DNA of 64,000 nucleotides from Pelorhabdus rhamnosifermentans (GTDB taxonomy: Bacteria > Bacillota > Negativicutes > UMGS1260). Of the stretch, positions 41,884-51,476 are shown piece by piece. The DNA is taken from NCBI RefSeq assembly GCF_018835585.1, contig NZ_JAHGVE010000003.1:179615-243614 (forward strand). Reading direction: 5' to 3'. The first letter of the stretch is position 1, and each line of letters begins with the position of its first letter. The position numbers and the translations under genes are program-made. The notes below the pieces were generated by a model. That model had not been told where the DNA came from, searched no databases, and saw only the letters and a program-made list of their open reading frames with translations.

Positions 41884-42753
41884 TTGGGAGTCATAGTATA
41901 TACATTGTATTCTTTCGCAAAGGACAATAAAGGTGGAAATCTTGCCGGAGTTGTATTGGACGCAGATCATCTTTCAGATATTCAGATGCTGAATATTGCC
42001 AATCAGGTTGGTTTTTCAGAAACCGCTTTTGTTCATAAATCTAATAAAGCTACTTTTAAAGTTCGTTTTTTTACCCCCAATTCGGAAGTTGATTTATGTG
42101 GACACGCTACAATTGCCACATTTAGTTTGCTAAGAAATAGGGGGCTGATTGGCAGTGGCATATTTTCACAGGAAACCAAAGCCGGTATATTGAATATTAC
42201 CGTTGACCATGACAGTGTTTATATGAACCAGATTCTTCCTAAGTACTATGACATACTTGATAAAGCTGAGATTGCTGACAGCTTAAATCTTTCTTCAAAT
42301 GACTGCTTGAACAATCTACCAGCACAAATTGTATCAACTGGGTTAAAAGATGTAATAGTCGCTGTTAAGAGCATAAAGATATTGTCTTCAATACAACCAG
42401 ACTTTGCGAAAATATCCGAATTAAGCAAAAAATATAATGTTATTGGATATCATGTTTTTTCATTAGAAACTAAATTTGGATCAACTGCACATTGTAGAAA
42501 CTTCGCACCTCTATATGATATCAAGGAAGAATCTGCCACGGGAACATCAAATGGCGCATTGGCTTGTTATTTGCATAATTATGGCGTTATAAATAAGGAT
42601 CAATCCTCTGAACTTTTATTTGAGCAGGGATATTCGATTGGGAAACCTTCTGAAATATTGGTTAGGTTAAAAATAAAAAAAGATAAAATAAGCGAAGTGC
42701 TAGTTGGAGGAACAGCTTTAATCAGGGATGAGTTAACATTTGAGCAATTATAG
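41884..42753 (+). CDS. PhzF-family isomerase
   Basis: 289 residues, TTG start at 41884 with AAAGGAAGAT. PhzF fold signatures: FAKDNKGGNLAGVVLDADHLSD, VGFSETAFVH with the conserved catalytic Glu, VRFFTPNSEVDLCGHATIATF and EESATGTSNGALACYL. Proteins of this family carry out acid-base isomerisations related to diaminopimelate epimerase; only a few make phenazines. Substrate unknown; probably acts in amino-acid derivative metabolism. Fourteen bases before an ACT-domain gene, hence one operon. Confidence 0.9.
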   Translation: MGVIVYTLYSFAKDNKGGNLAGVVLDADHLSDIQMLNIANQVGFSETAFVHKSNKATFKVRFFTPNSEVDLCGHATIATFSLLRNRGLIGSGIFSQETKAGILNITVDHDSVYMNQILPKYYDILDKAEIADSLNLSSNDCLNNLPAQIVSTGLKDVIVAVKSIKILSSIQPDFAKISELSKKYNVIGYHVFSLETKFGSTAHCRNFAPLYDIKEESATGTSNGALACYLHNYGVINKDQSSELLFEQGYSIGKPSEILVRLKIKKDKISEVLVGGTALIRDELTFEQL

Positions 42754-42767
42754 GAGCTGAATATTCG

Positions 42768-43157
42768 ATGTCTGAAATAAAATTAACTCTGGAAGTTTTG
42801 TCTGATACACTTGGCGTCTGTAAATTAGATATGAAGCAGGCAATTCCCCCATGGGCGTATCAAGGATGTTTTTTCTCAATAACTAAAACGATGGAAGAAC
42901 TTTCGATTATTTGTTCTGAAAAGAATATACCGGAATCCGTTTTATGTGAGAGAGGTTGGAAAGCGTTTAAAGTTCAAGGAACATTGGATTTTGGTTTAGT
43001 AGGGATTTTAGCCAAACTTACAACGGCATTTGCTGAGGCTGGTTTAGGTATTTTTGCAATTTCTACTTATAATACCGACTATATTCTAGTCAAAGCAAAA
43101 GATTTTAATTGTGCGGTAAATGCTTTGCATAATGATGGTCATAAAATAATAGAATAA
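42768..43157 (+). CDS. ACT-domain protein (CASTOR-like)
   Basis: 129 residues with two ACT-type units: N-terminal LTLEVLSDTLGVCKLDMKQAIP, and ALKVQG-like FKVQGTLDFGLVGILAKLTTAFAEAGLGIFAISTYNTDYILVKAKDF, the typical ACT motif DFGLVGIL. ACT domains sense amino acids. This small family (COG3603) is often next to amino-acid or PhzF genes. Likely a ligand sensor for the operon or its enzyme partner. Confidence 0.85.
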   Translation: MSEIKLTLEVLSDTLGVCKLDMKQAIPPWAYQGCFFSITKTMEELSIICSEKNIPESVLCERGWKAFKVQGTLDFGLVGILAKLTTAFAEAGLGIFAISTYNTDYILVKAKDFNCAVNALHNDGHKIIE

Positions 43158-43269
43158 GGCTTCCTAGTGATTTGCCTTATGCGGAGTATAATTATTTTCA
43201 GAAACCACTCAAAAATGGATTACCAAAAACAATGCGCTGGATTGTGGCTTATTACGTATTTTTTCAGAA

Positions 43270-43944
43270 TCAAAATGAGCATATTGATTTCAGCACATAG
43301 AATTTATTTTTCCTTGCAATATAACTGCATTTTATAAGCTTCTGTATAACCTGTGAAACCATGACTCTGGACGATCCTACCATAGAAGCGATATCCTGCT
43401 GAGTTAAACGGATATTGATTAATGTACCTTCTTGGCACGGAACGCCGTGTTCTTGTGCCATACCGATGAACAGACTGATTACCTTTTCCCGAGTTGTCTG
43501 AGTATTTAGCTGCGTAATTTTTTCCCAAGTATCATCCAAGCGTTCACCAAGAGCTTTAATGATCTGAAAGGCAATCTTAGGTTCATTCATAATAACCTGT
43601 TCAAAAGAATGGCGGCTGAGACTGCATATTTTAACATTCCCCAAGGCGATAGCCGATGTCGGCGAAAAGATGTTTTCCCGAAACAATGCTGTTTCACCAA
43701 TCATTTCGCCCGCCCCAACGATTTGAATGATAACTGCTTCTCCTGCTTCCGTTATTTTTACCAGTTTTAGACTGCCTTCTTTTATGTAGAAGAGGACATC
43801 GGCGGGATCGCCTTGATTAAACAGAATATCGCCCTTTTTTATAACCTGTTTTTTAGCAGCACGGCATATCATTGGGAATGTGATATTGTCCGTTCCTGAA
43901 AACAGAGGTAAATCATGTAAACATTTATATCTTTTTTTGTCCAT
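43270..43944 (-). CDS. Crp/Fnr-family regulator
   Basis: 224 residues. N-terminal cyclic-nucleotide-binding-like domain (ITEAGEAVIIQIVGAGEMIGETALFRENIFSPTSAIALGNVKICSL), C-terminal winged helix (IRLTQQDIASMVGSSRVMVSQVIQKLIK). No Cys cluster like that of Fnr (only C8, C28, C105 and others scattered), so oxygen sensing by an iron-sulfur cluster is not supported. The ligand pocket lacks the full cAMP signature. Start ATG 43944 with GGGAGGAT. Alone. Confidence 0.87.
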   Translation of the reverse strand: MDKKRYKCLHDLPLFSGTDNITFPMICRAAKKQVIKKGDILFNQGDPADVLFYIKEGSLKLVKITEAGEAVIIQIVGAGEMIGETALFRENIFSPTSAIALGNVKICSLSRHSFEQVIMNEPKIAFQIIKALGERLDDTWEKITQLNTQTTREKVISLFIGMAQEHGVPCQEGTLINIRLTQQDIASMVGSSRVMVSQVIQKLIKCSYIARKNKFYVLKSICSF

Positions 43945-44119
43945 AATCCTCCCTGGTAAATAGTTATTTTGCCGTTATTTTAATTGCTTGAAAAATACGC
44001 ATCATTTTAATAAATACCAAAATATAACTGATCCTAGGCAAATAATGCCAACAATTAGTAACACTATAATACATAAGGGCAATTTTTTTCCCTCCTTTCG
44101 TTTCTCTATATAAAAAAAA
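43945..44119. other. spacer upstream of the Crp gene
   Basis: AT-rich promoter region. A minus-strand purine-rich run near 44090-44100 (GAAAGGAGGG) would be a ribosome site for a short minus-strand frame at about 44030-44090 (small hydrophobic peptide, ending with codons for a stop near 44025), but too short to call. Confidence 0.3.
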
Positions 44120-44162
44120 TACACTCGCAGTATACTTTTATAATTAGTATACGGTAAGTGTA
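44120..44162. promoter_or_regulatory. split inverted repeat, TetR-type operator candidate
   Basis: TACACTCGCAGTATAC (44120-44135) and GTATACGGTAAGTGTA (44147-44162): outer six and inner six bases are complementary, the four between are not. It precedes a 30-codon stub. Confidence 0.5.
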
Positions 44163-44189
44163 TTTTTTTGTCAAACAGGGAGGAAGATT

Positions 44190-44282
44190 ATGGATAAAGA
44201 GTTATCGAAACGTAGTGCTAATAAAATAAAGAACAATGGGGATACGGTCTCTCAACTTTTTCATACTATTTATTTTGGTTAG
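44190..44282 (+). pseudogene. 30-codon stub behind the operator
   Basis: ATG 44190 has GGGAGGAAG and reads MDKELSKRSANKIKNNGDTV, stopping at TAG 44280-44282. With its complete operator and ribosome site it looks like the start of a gene whose body was deleted. No family recognised. Confidence 0.4.
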
Positions 44283-44506
44283 TTGGAATCAACAGTATCT
44301 TCATGTTATACTGTTAAAAATAAATTATATAATTAACACTATTTTCCGAATTGTTACAAAGCACTAAATTTCCTCGTTCCCGCTTCTTAAAGTTTTCTTT
44401 GCCTTTTTTATCATAATAGCACCAGAAATGTAGTATGTATAATACTTATAACGTCCTTATCCTTTATATGATAGAAGTATAATATAGCAAGAGGAGTGCT
44501 GATTCT

Positions 44507-45385
44507 ATGGATATCAGGAAACTTCAATATTTTCTTGCCGTCGCCGAAGAAGGGCAAATAACCAAGGCCGCTAAACGTCTACATATGGCTCAGCCACCAC
44601 TTAGTCAGCAACTTAAACTGCTTGAAAGCGAACTGGGAATTCAGTTAATTGAACGAAACGGCGGCGGTCGTAAGATTAAGTTGACAGATGCCGGGCAGAT
44701 ATTACGCAATCGAGCGGAACACATACTGACATTGGTTGACCAAACTGTAAAAGAATTAAAAGATTCGACTGAAAGGTTGCTAGGAACATTATCAGTTGGA
44801 ATATCGTCGGCCTGGGATGCCCCCTTTTTACCAGATAAAATTCGCGACTTTCGTGAACGTTATCCTGAAATCGATTTTCGACTTATGGGAGGCGAAGCGA
44901 ATAAAATTGATGAACTGCTAGGCAACGGAATGATAGAAATCGCAATCGCACCATTTCCTCCAGATTTGGAGACCTATACAGCAATACCTTTGCCTGATGA
45001 ACCATTTGTAGCCGCATTAGGTCCTGCCTCGGACTATGGTTTGTCGGCAAACTATGTACGTTTAGCCGAACTCGCTGATAAACCACTAATCATCCATCGC
45101 AAACATGAAACACTTCTGGAGTACTATCGACTAATTGGGCTCGAACCAAGGATTCGCTGTAGCCACAGCGATATTCGCTCCATGTTGGCATGGGCGGGTG
45201 CAGGTCTTGGCATAGCTATCGTACCGAGGTCTACGGCAGGCCTGATACCCGATAATACTCTAATTATTAAGGAAATTGTTGAACCGATTCTGAGAACATC
45301 GACTACGGCTGTTATTTGGCTGCGAAATCACCAGCTGTCGACTGCCGCACGGAATTTTATCGACATGTTTACCAAAACCAATTAA
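44507..45385 (+). CDS. LysR-family regulator
   Basis: 292 residues. The LysR helix-turn-helix occupies 1-60 (MDIRKLQYFLAVAEEGQITKAAKRLHMAQPPLSQQLKLLESELGIQLIER), followed by the two-lobed effector domain (TLSVGISSAWDAPFLPDKIRDFRERYPEIDFRL; GLGIAIVPRSTAGLI). LysR proteins of this CynR/YwqM type regulate adjacent genes. The RND operon begins 230 bases downstream on the same strand but behind a strong terminator, so control would be in trans. AGAGGAG precedes ATG 44507. Confidence 0.9.
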   Translation: MDIRKLQYFLAVAEEGQITKAAKRLHMAQPPLSQQLKLLESELGIQLIERNGGGRKIKLTDAGQILRNRAEHILTLVDQTVKELKDSTERLLGTLSVGISSAWDAPFLPDKIRDFRERYPEIDFRLMGGEANKIDELLGNGMIEIAIAPFPPDLETYTAIPLPDEPFVAALGPASDYGLSANYVRLAELADKPLIIHRKHETLLEYYRLIGLEPRIRCSHSDIRSMLAWAGAGLGIAIVPRSTAGLIPDNTLIIKEIVEPILRTSTTAVIWLRNHQLSTAARNFIDMFTKTN

Positions 45386-45451
45386 TTACCGATTTCTTAT
45401 CTCCCCACATATTTCATGCCATCACATGGCATACTTCTATCACGCAATTGC

Positions 45452-45492
45452 TAATACCCCCCTGCACCGCATTGGTGCAGGGGGGTATTATA
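45452..45492 (+). terminator. terminator, 17-bp perfect stem
   Basis: Arms 45452-45468 and 45474-45490 are perfect complements; a T-rich stretch follows. It separates the LysR gene from the RND operon. Confidence 0.88.
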
Positions 45493-45615
45493 TTTTTCTC
45501 ATATAAACTAAAGACTATTTCCGTATTATACATATAAAATTTAGATTGGTATAATTAAAAACAATTCCGGGAGATAGCCAAAGATTACATGCAATCCTAC
45601 AAGGAGGGATATCCA

Positions 45616-46773
45616 TTGATTCTCACACATAAAATCGGGAAAAATTTTTTTATTAGTTTAAGTGCCCTAATCGTGGTGACAGTAATGTCCGGCTGTGACA
45701 GCCGACAGGCGTCGCAAGCTTCCCCCGTTAAAGTTAAAGCGATGCAGGTAGTCCAACGGGATACCCCGATTATATACGAGTTTGTCGGCCAAGTGATAGC
45801 GAAAAACGAAGTGCAAATTCGTGCAAAAGTTTCCGGCACTATTGTAGAAAAAAAGGTAACCGGTGGAGATAAGGTTACTCAGGGACAGCCGTTATTTCAG
45901 ATTGACTGCCGTCAGTATGATGCGGCTTTACATACGAACCAAGCTCAACTGGCACAGTCAGAGGCAACATTGAGCAATGTCCAGTTAGATACTATGCGGT
46001 ATCGAAAGCTTGCTACACAACAAGCGATTGCTGAGCAGGTATTGGATACTGCATTATCATTGGAACGGCAAAATGCTGCTCTGGTAAATGCAAATCGAGC
46101 ACGGGTGCAACAGGCGGAAGCCGATTTACAAGATACGTCAATTGTGGCCCCATTCAACGGCCAAATTGACGTAAACGACCTAAGTATTGGTAGTTTTGTT
46201 CAGGCTGGTCAGACGGTAATTGCTACCTTATCTTCGGTGGACCCGGTTTTTGTCCAATTTAGCATGAGCGAAAATGAATATTTGCATTTCACCCAACTTG
46301 GACGCGGTACTTCGCCTGCCGAATGGGGAAACAATCTGAAACTGATTCTTAGTGACGGAACACAGTATCCGCTTGCAGGACATATTGAACAGGTGGATCG
46401 CGGCATGGCGCAAGATACGGCGACACTCACGATGAAGGCGACATTTGATAATTCTCAGGGAGTGCTTATGCCAGGCATGTTCGCCCATGTCGTGGCACAA
46501 GGTGAACTACGTCGGGGGGCTTTGTTGGTACCAGAGCGGGCTGTGCAACAACTGCTGGGAAAGACTTTTGTTACTATTGTCGGAGAGGGCGATAAGGCCG
46601 AACCGCGACCAGTAAAAACAGGACCGCGTGTTGGCAACTTGTGGGTGGTAGAGGAAGGCTTGACAACAGCCGATCGTATCATTGTGGAAGGCTTTGCCAA
46701 GACTCCGCCGGGAACACCTTTAAGTGTAGAAATACTAGACCCAAATGAACTGCAAAGTGCAGCTACAAACTAG
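45616..46773 (+). CDS. RND efflux periplasmic adaptor lipoprotein (AcrA-like)
   Basis: 385 residues from TTG 45616, preceded by AAGGAGGGAT; the ATG at 45589 has no ribosome site. The signal peptide ends in a lipobox VMSGC near residue 22, so it is a lipoprotein. The biotinyl-lipoyl-like motif RAKVSGTIVEKKVTGGDKVTQGQPLFQID, an alpha-helical hairpin (about 95-165) and VVAPFNGQI are MFP features. It bridges the inner-membrane pump and an outer-membrane channel (TolC). Operon with the RND pump 11 bases downstream. Confidence 0.92.
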   Translation: MILTHKIGKNFFISLSALIVVTVMSGCDSRQASQASPVKVKAMQVVQRDTPIIYEFVGQVIAKNEVQIRAKVSGTIVEKKVTGGDKVTQGQPLFQIDCRQYDAALHTNQAQLAQSEATLSNVQLDTMRYRKLATQQAIAEQVLDTALSLERQNAALVNANRARVQQAEADLQDTSIVAPFNGQIDVNDLSIGSFVQAGQTVIATLSSVDPVFVQFSMSENEYLHFTQLGRGTSPAEWGNNLKLILSDGTQYPLAGHIEQVDRGMAQDTATLTMKATFDNSQGVLMPGMFAHVVAQGELRRGALLVPERAVQQLLGKTFVTIVGEGDKAEPRPVKTGPRVGNLWVVEEGLTTADRIIVEGFAKTPPGTPLSVEILDPNELQSAATN

Positions 46774-46784
46774 GGGGGAAGTCT

Positions 46785-49700
46785 GTGTCTAAATTTTTTA
46801 TTGACCGTCCAATTTTCGCCATAGTATTGTCCGTAATCATCACCCTGGTCGGTTTGATTGCCGCTTTTAATGTACCGATTGATCGGTATCCACAAATTAC
46901 TCCTCCTCATGTTAGTGTCGACGCCAACTATCGCGGGGCTAATTCCCAGATAGTGGAGAGAACCGTTGCCCAGGTGCTCGAACAGCAGGTGAATGGTGTG
47001 GAAAATATGGTATCCATGTTATCCACCAGTGCTGATTCAGGTTCGTATCAACTGGATGTCCAGTTTGAATTAGGAAAAGACCCAGACTTAGCGGTGGTGC
47101 AAACGCAAAACCGAGTGACTCAAGCAAATGCCTCTTTGCCGCAGACGGTATTGCAGTCCGGTATTACCGCCCGCAAGGTGTCATCGGATTTTGCCCTGAT
47201 TTTCGCATTATGGTCGCCGAATGGAACCTATGACAGTACCTTTATGAAAAACTACGGTGATATTAATATTATCGAAGATTTAAAACGCGTCAAGGGCGTG
47301 GGCAATATCGGCGAATACGGCGCCGATTTTGGCATGCGGATATGGCTGCTGCCCGACAAAATGGCCCGGTTTGGCATTACCGCAAGCGATATTGCCAAGG
47401 CTATCAACGAACAAAACGTCCAGGCCCCAGCCGGAACCATCGGCCAGCGGCCATCACTTAAACAAGAATTCCAATATACTGCTATCATCCAAGGCCGTTT
47501 GGTGGAGCCGGAGGAATTCGCCAGGATTGTTATCCGTTCGAAACCGGATGGGTCATTTATTCGACTCGGAGATGTGGCTAAGGTAGAAATTGGTGGCAGA
47601 AATTATGGCTTCTCCTGTGACGTTAACGATCATCCCGCAATCGTTTTTATGATTCAACCAACAACTGACGCCAATTTATTGGATACGGTTACCAACTGCA
47701 AAAAGGTAATTGAGGAGGCCTCCAAGCGATTTCCCCCTGACATGGATTATAAAATGGTCATCGATACGGCTAAGTTTGTACGAGAATCGCTGAAAGAAGT
47801 GGTAAAGACATTGGCTATCGCATTACTGTTGGTGTTGATGGTAGTTTTCATGTTTTTGCAAAGCGTGCGTGCCACCTTAATTCCCATGCTGGCCATTCCC
47901 GTATCGCTTATCGGAACCTTCGGTGCATTTTTAGCACTAGGCTTTTCTATCAACACCCTGACCATGTTTGCCATGGTACTAGCCATCGGCCTGGTGGTGG
48001 ATGACGCCATTGTCGTCATTGAGGCAGTGGAACATCATATGCGCTATAACGGACTCAGTCCGCGGGATGCTACCATACGGGCGATGAGTGAGGTTTCGGG
48101 ACCGGTTGTAGCCATTGCTTTTGTGTTGGCATCAATCTTTATTCCGGTGGCCTTTTTTGGCGGGATGGTGGGCGTATTGTACAAGCAATTTGCATTGACG
48201 ATCGCTATTTCCATGGGGTTATCAGCCATAGTGGCGTTATCATTAACGCCGGCACTTTGCTCATTATTGCTCAAGCCTTATCATCCAAACGCACCTACAG
48301 GATTGATCACCAAGTTTTTCGCCAGGTTCAACGATTGGTTTGAAAATATAATCAATAGATATGGTAAGGGATTGGTCAAAGTAATTCAACGCTCGACTCT
48401 ATGTATCACGCTACTAGTGGTCTTGCTCATTGCGAGCGGCGGATTAATCCGGATCGTGCCGACATCTTTTGTTCCGCCGGAAGATCAAGGCTTTTATCTT
48501 AACTCTGTGAATCTGCCGGAAGCGGCTAGTTTGGACCGTACGCAGGAGGCAGGTAAAAAAATCTGTAAACTGCTCAGTTCACAATCTGGCGTACAGGATA
48601 TTGTCATTGTTACCGGCCTTGATCTTTTGACTAGAGCAAATAAGCCGAACAGCGCCAATATGTTTGTTGGACTTACCGACTGGGATGAAAGAACCGCTCC
48701 CGAACTACAGGTTGACCAGAAAATTCGTCAGGCGCTGGCACTTACACGTTCATTACCGGAGGCGACAGTGCTCTCTTTCAACCCTCCTCCCCTGCCTGGC
48801 GTCGGTACGATGGGGGGATTTACTTTGATGTTGGAAGGCCGGGGCAGCAACTCCGATGAGAAAATGAACCAAGTCTCCCAAGAATTTCTTGCCGCCGCCC
48901 GCAAACGTCCAGAAATCGGAACCGTTTATTCCAATTTTCGAGTGGATACTCCCGGTTACCGGTTTGAGGTTGATCGGGATAAAATAAAAGCCCTGGGTAT
49001 TCCGGTGGACGATGTGTTTAGCGCATTGCAAGTTTTCCTGGGCGGCTTGGAGGTCAACGATTTCAATATTTTTGACCGAACCTACAAAGTAGTGATCCAG
49101 GCTGAAACCAAGTTTCGGAGTGATGTAGACTCCAGCCGGTTCTTTTTCGTGCGTACCGAGACAGGGAAAATGGTACCGCTGAATACGCTGGTAAAACCGG
49201 TACCGATTAGCGGCCCATCCCTGATTCAAAGGTTCAACGGCTACCGGGCCATTAAGATTGGCGGCGCTCCTGCCCCAGGCTATAGTTCGGGACAGGCATT
49301 GACTGCTATGGAAGAAGTAGCCGCACAGACACTGCCAGGCAGTTTTAGTTACGAATGGGCAGATCAAAGTCACGAAGAAAAAATCTCGGGTGGTCGTGCA
49401 CCCATACTATTTGGTCTGGCGTTATTGTTCATGTTCTTATGTTTAGCAGCTCTTTATGAAAGTTGGAGTGTTCCCTTTGCTGTTATTCTCTGTGTACCCA
49501 CCGGTATTTTCGGTGCTTTCTTATTCCAATATATGCGGCACTTGGAAAATAACGTTTACATGCAAATTGGGTTGGTAATGTTGATTGGGTTGATGGCCAA
49601 GAATGCTATACTAATCGTAGAATTTGCCAAAGTCAGGGTGGATAAAGGTATGGCTCCTGTGCAGGCAGCCATTGAGGCGGCTACCATCCGTTTACGGCCT

Positions 49701-49934
49701 ATTCTAATGACTTCACTAGCATTTATCATCGGCTGTATTCCTTTGGCAATCGCTACGGGAGCCGGATCCGGTGCCAGAAAAGCCATGGGAACGGCAGTCG
49801 TTGGCGGTATGCTTATGTCTACGATTTTAGGGGCGTTTTTAATTCCAGTGCTGTTTGTTGTTATTGAGAAGGTAACATGCAAACTTGCTATATTTCAACA
49901 ACGATTAAAGTGGGCGCAGCGAAAAGAGGAATGA
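46785..49934 (+). CDS. RND multidrug transporter (AcrB/HAE1-like)
   Basis: 1049 residues, GTG start at 46785 behind GGGGGGAAG. Typical HAE1 features: MSKFFIDRPIFAIVLSVIITLVGLIAA, the proton-relay Asp pair in GLVVDDAIVVIEAVEHH (helix 4), Lys in IGLMAKNAILIVEFAK (helix 10), and the FGGM-type loop PVAFFGGMVGVLYKQF. It exports lipophilic drugs or toxic compounds using proton-motive force. Requires an outer-membrane factor, not encoded here, so the operon depends on a TolC elsewhere. In diderm Firmicutes such pumps are functional across both membranes. Confidence 0.95.
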   Translation: MSKFFIDRPIFAIVLSVIITLVGLIAAFNVPIDRYPQITPPHVSVDANYRGANSQIVERTVAQVLEQQVNGVENMVSMLSTSADSGSYQLDVQFELGKDPDLAVVQTQNRVTQANASLPQTVLQSGITARKVSSDFALIFALWSPNGTYDSTFMKNYGDINIIEDLKRVKGVGNIGEYGADFGMRIWLLPDKMARFGITASDIAKAINEQNVQAPAGTIGQRPSLKQEFQYTAIIQGRLVEPEEFARIVIRSKPDGSFIRLGDVAKVEIGGRNYGFSCDVNDHPAIVFMIQPTTDANLLDTVTNCKKVIEEASKRFPPDMDYKMVIDTAKFVRESLKEVVKTLAIALLLVLMVVFMFLQSVRATLIPMLAIPVSLIGTFGAFLALGFSINTLTMFAMVLAIGLVVDDAIVVIEAVEHHMRYNGLSPRDATIRAMSEVSGPVVAIAFVLASIFIPVAFFGGMVGVLYKQFALTIAISMGLSAIVALSLTPALCSLLLKPYHPNAPTGLITKFFARFNDWFENIINRYGKGLVKVIQRSTLCITLLVVLLIASGGLIRIVPTSFVPPEDQGFYLNSVNLPEAASLDRTQEAGKKICKLLSSQSGVQDIVIVTGLDLLTRANKPNSANMFVGLTDWDERTAPELQVDQKIRQALALTRSLPEATVLSFNPPPLPGVGTMGGFTLMLEGRGSNSDEKMNQVSQEFLAAARKRPEIGTVYSNFRVDTPGYRFEVDRDKIKALGIPVDDVFSALQVFLGGLEVNDFNIFDRTYKVVIQAETKFRSDVDSSRFFFVRTETGKMVPLNTLVKPVPISGPSLIQRFNGYRAIKIGGAPAPGYSSGQALTAMEEVAAQTLPGSFSYEWADQSHEEKISGGRAPILFGLALLFMFLCLAALYESWSVPFAVILCVPTGIFGAFLFQYMRHLENNVYMQIGLVMLIGLMAKNAILIVEFAKVRVDKGMAPVQAAIEAATIRLRPILMTSLAFIIGCIPLAIATGAGSGARKAMGTAVVGGMLMSTILGAFLIPVLFVVIEKVTCKLAIFQQRLKWAQRKEE

Positions 49935-49936
49935 TA

Positions 49937-50667
49937 ATGAATCGGAAAACAAACCAAGTATTCGTTCAGGGAAAACTATGGACAGCAGCGTTCACGTTCA
50001 TCATTGCAGTGAATTTTCTTACCTATGTTGGCAATTTTATGTTACTGTCAACCTTGCCATTGTTGGTACTTCATATTGGCGGAAGCAAAGTAGCGGCGGG
50101 ACTGACAACTGGGATATATTAGCAGTTATCGAGAAAACTGTTTTATGGCCGTCTTTCTTATTTTTTATCATTGTTATAACTTATTCTACCATTATGATTT
50201 TTTTGCCACCCTATGCGAGCGACAAAGGAGTAACAAATATCGGGTTATTTTTTATTATCATTGCATTGGCGATGATGTTTACAAGACTAACAACCGGACG
50301 AATCGCTGATCGGTATGGAACTGCCAGAGTTTTAGTACCTGGCATGGTTTTATTGGGAATTGCCTTGCAAATATTATCTGTAGCTTCATCATTGCCAGTA
50401 TTTTTGATCGCTGCTGTATTTTACGGGTTGGGTTATGGAACCGTTCAACCTGCTTTGAATGCATTGGTTATTTCGCTTGCTCCGGTTGAAAGAAGGGGAA
50501 CAGCCAATGCAACATTTTTTTGCGCGCAGGATATTGCAGGCATACTTGGTTCCGTTATTTGGGGAATTGTAGCACAGGCATTTGGATTTAGCTATATTTA
50601 CAGCGCTTCAGCGATATTAATGATTTTAGCTATCATCTTGTATTTAGCAACTACTAAACACTACTAA
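49937..50667 (+). pseudogene. MFS transporter with middle deleted
   Basis: ATG 49937, two bases after the RND stop, encodes 61 residues (VNFLTYVGNFMLLSTLPLLVLHIGGSKVAAGLTTGIY) ending at TAG 50120. Thereafter another frame encodes an intact second half of an MFS protein (WPSFLFFIIVITYSTIMIFLPPYASDKGV...MVLLGIALQIL...LGYGTVQPALNALVISLAPVERRGTANATFF) to 50667. Helices 3 to about 6 are missing. It was the third gene of the efflux operon. Confidence 0.8.
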
Positions 50668-51110
50668 TAGGACGGATTATTAATACTTTAATTGAAATAG
50701 GATTTAATATCGTTAGTGTGTTAGAGTTAACAGCAACGGAAGAGTTCTTATCATAAGAGCACAAAAATATAAACTAATTGTGATATACTGGAAGGTAAAT
50801 ATTTGATGAGAGTATGTTATTGATTTCGCAGTTCGGGATGGTAATATTATAACAGCAAACGGTGGAGGATCGGATCCAAACTGTTTTTTTGTTCCCCGAG
50901 GCTAAACGAAAATAATATAGGGAGACGGTGTATGTATGGACTATAAAAACATGACGTCACCCTGGTAGTGGTGGAGATGGGGTTATGCAAAATGTCAACG
51001 CTAATTTTTAAATCCAGTGAATTGGTATCCGTGGGCAGTAAAACATTTTAATAAACTACAGAGACATCACAAACTGGTAGTGAAACTTGAGTGGAAAAGA
51101 GGTTAATTGT
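50668..51110. other. non-coding region with two gene scraps
   Basis: At 50815-50870 the sequence reads AVRDGNIITANGGGSD, like the last strand of a PfpI protein. At 51012-51037, AATCCAGTGAATTGGTATC(C)GTGGG is a 25-of-26 match to the DUF255 remnant at 60674, encoding NPVNWYPW. Neither is a gene. Confidence 0.5.
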
Positions 51111-51476
51111 ATGGGAATTAGGAATGCAGAGATAACGGATTGGAAAGACATACAGGGACTGCTTAAACAACTAGATTATTCGGATACTGATTCATTCTTG
51201 CAAGATAAAATTAAAACGTTATTAAACCACCCTGATGAAAGGTTATTAGTCTATGAGTGTGATGGAAAGGTTGTTGCGCTTATATCCATTCATTTTATTC
51301 CGCAATTAGCTCTTAAAGGTGATTTTGCTAGGATAAGTTATTTCGCTGTAGATAATGAAATTAGAAGTAAAGGTATTGGGCGTGAATTAGAAGAATATTG
51401 CGTTTCCTTGGCAAAAGACAGAAAGTGCGATAGGATTGAAGTGCATTGCTATTCTAGGAGAGTGGCAAATTTGTAG
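51111..51476 (+). pseudogene. GNAT acetyltransferase, C-terminus truncated
   Basis: 121 residues from ATG 51111 (AAGAGG upstream). The acetyl-CoA motif A is present as SYFAVDNEIRSKGIGRELEEYC, preceded by KVVALISIHFIP. It stops after HCYSRRVANL at the point where GNAT proteins continue with the xxAxxFYxxxGF motif B, so about 25 residues are missing. Whether the short form folds is uncertain. Confidence 0.7.

Noticed and set aside
41884..42753. Phenazine biosynthesis
   Set aside because: Only the PhzF-type isomerase is present; no phzA-E or phzG genes adjoin, so phenazine production is not supported.
43270..43944. Fnr-type oxygen sensor
   Set aside because: The N-terminal Cys cluster needed for an iron-sulfur cluster is absent.
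48753..49373. 206-codon minus-strand frame inside the RND pump gene
   Set aside because: Shadow of the pump reading frame; no family features and no ribosome site.
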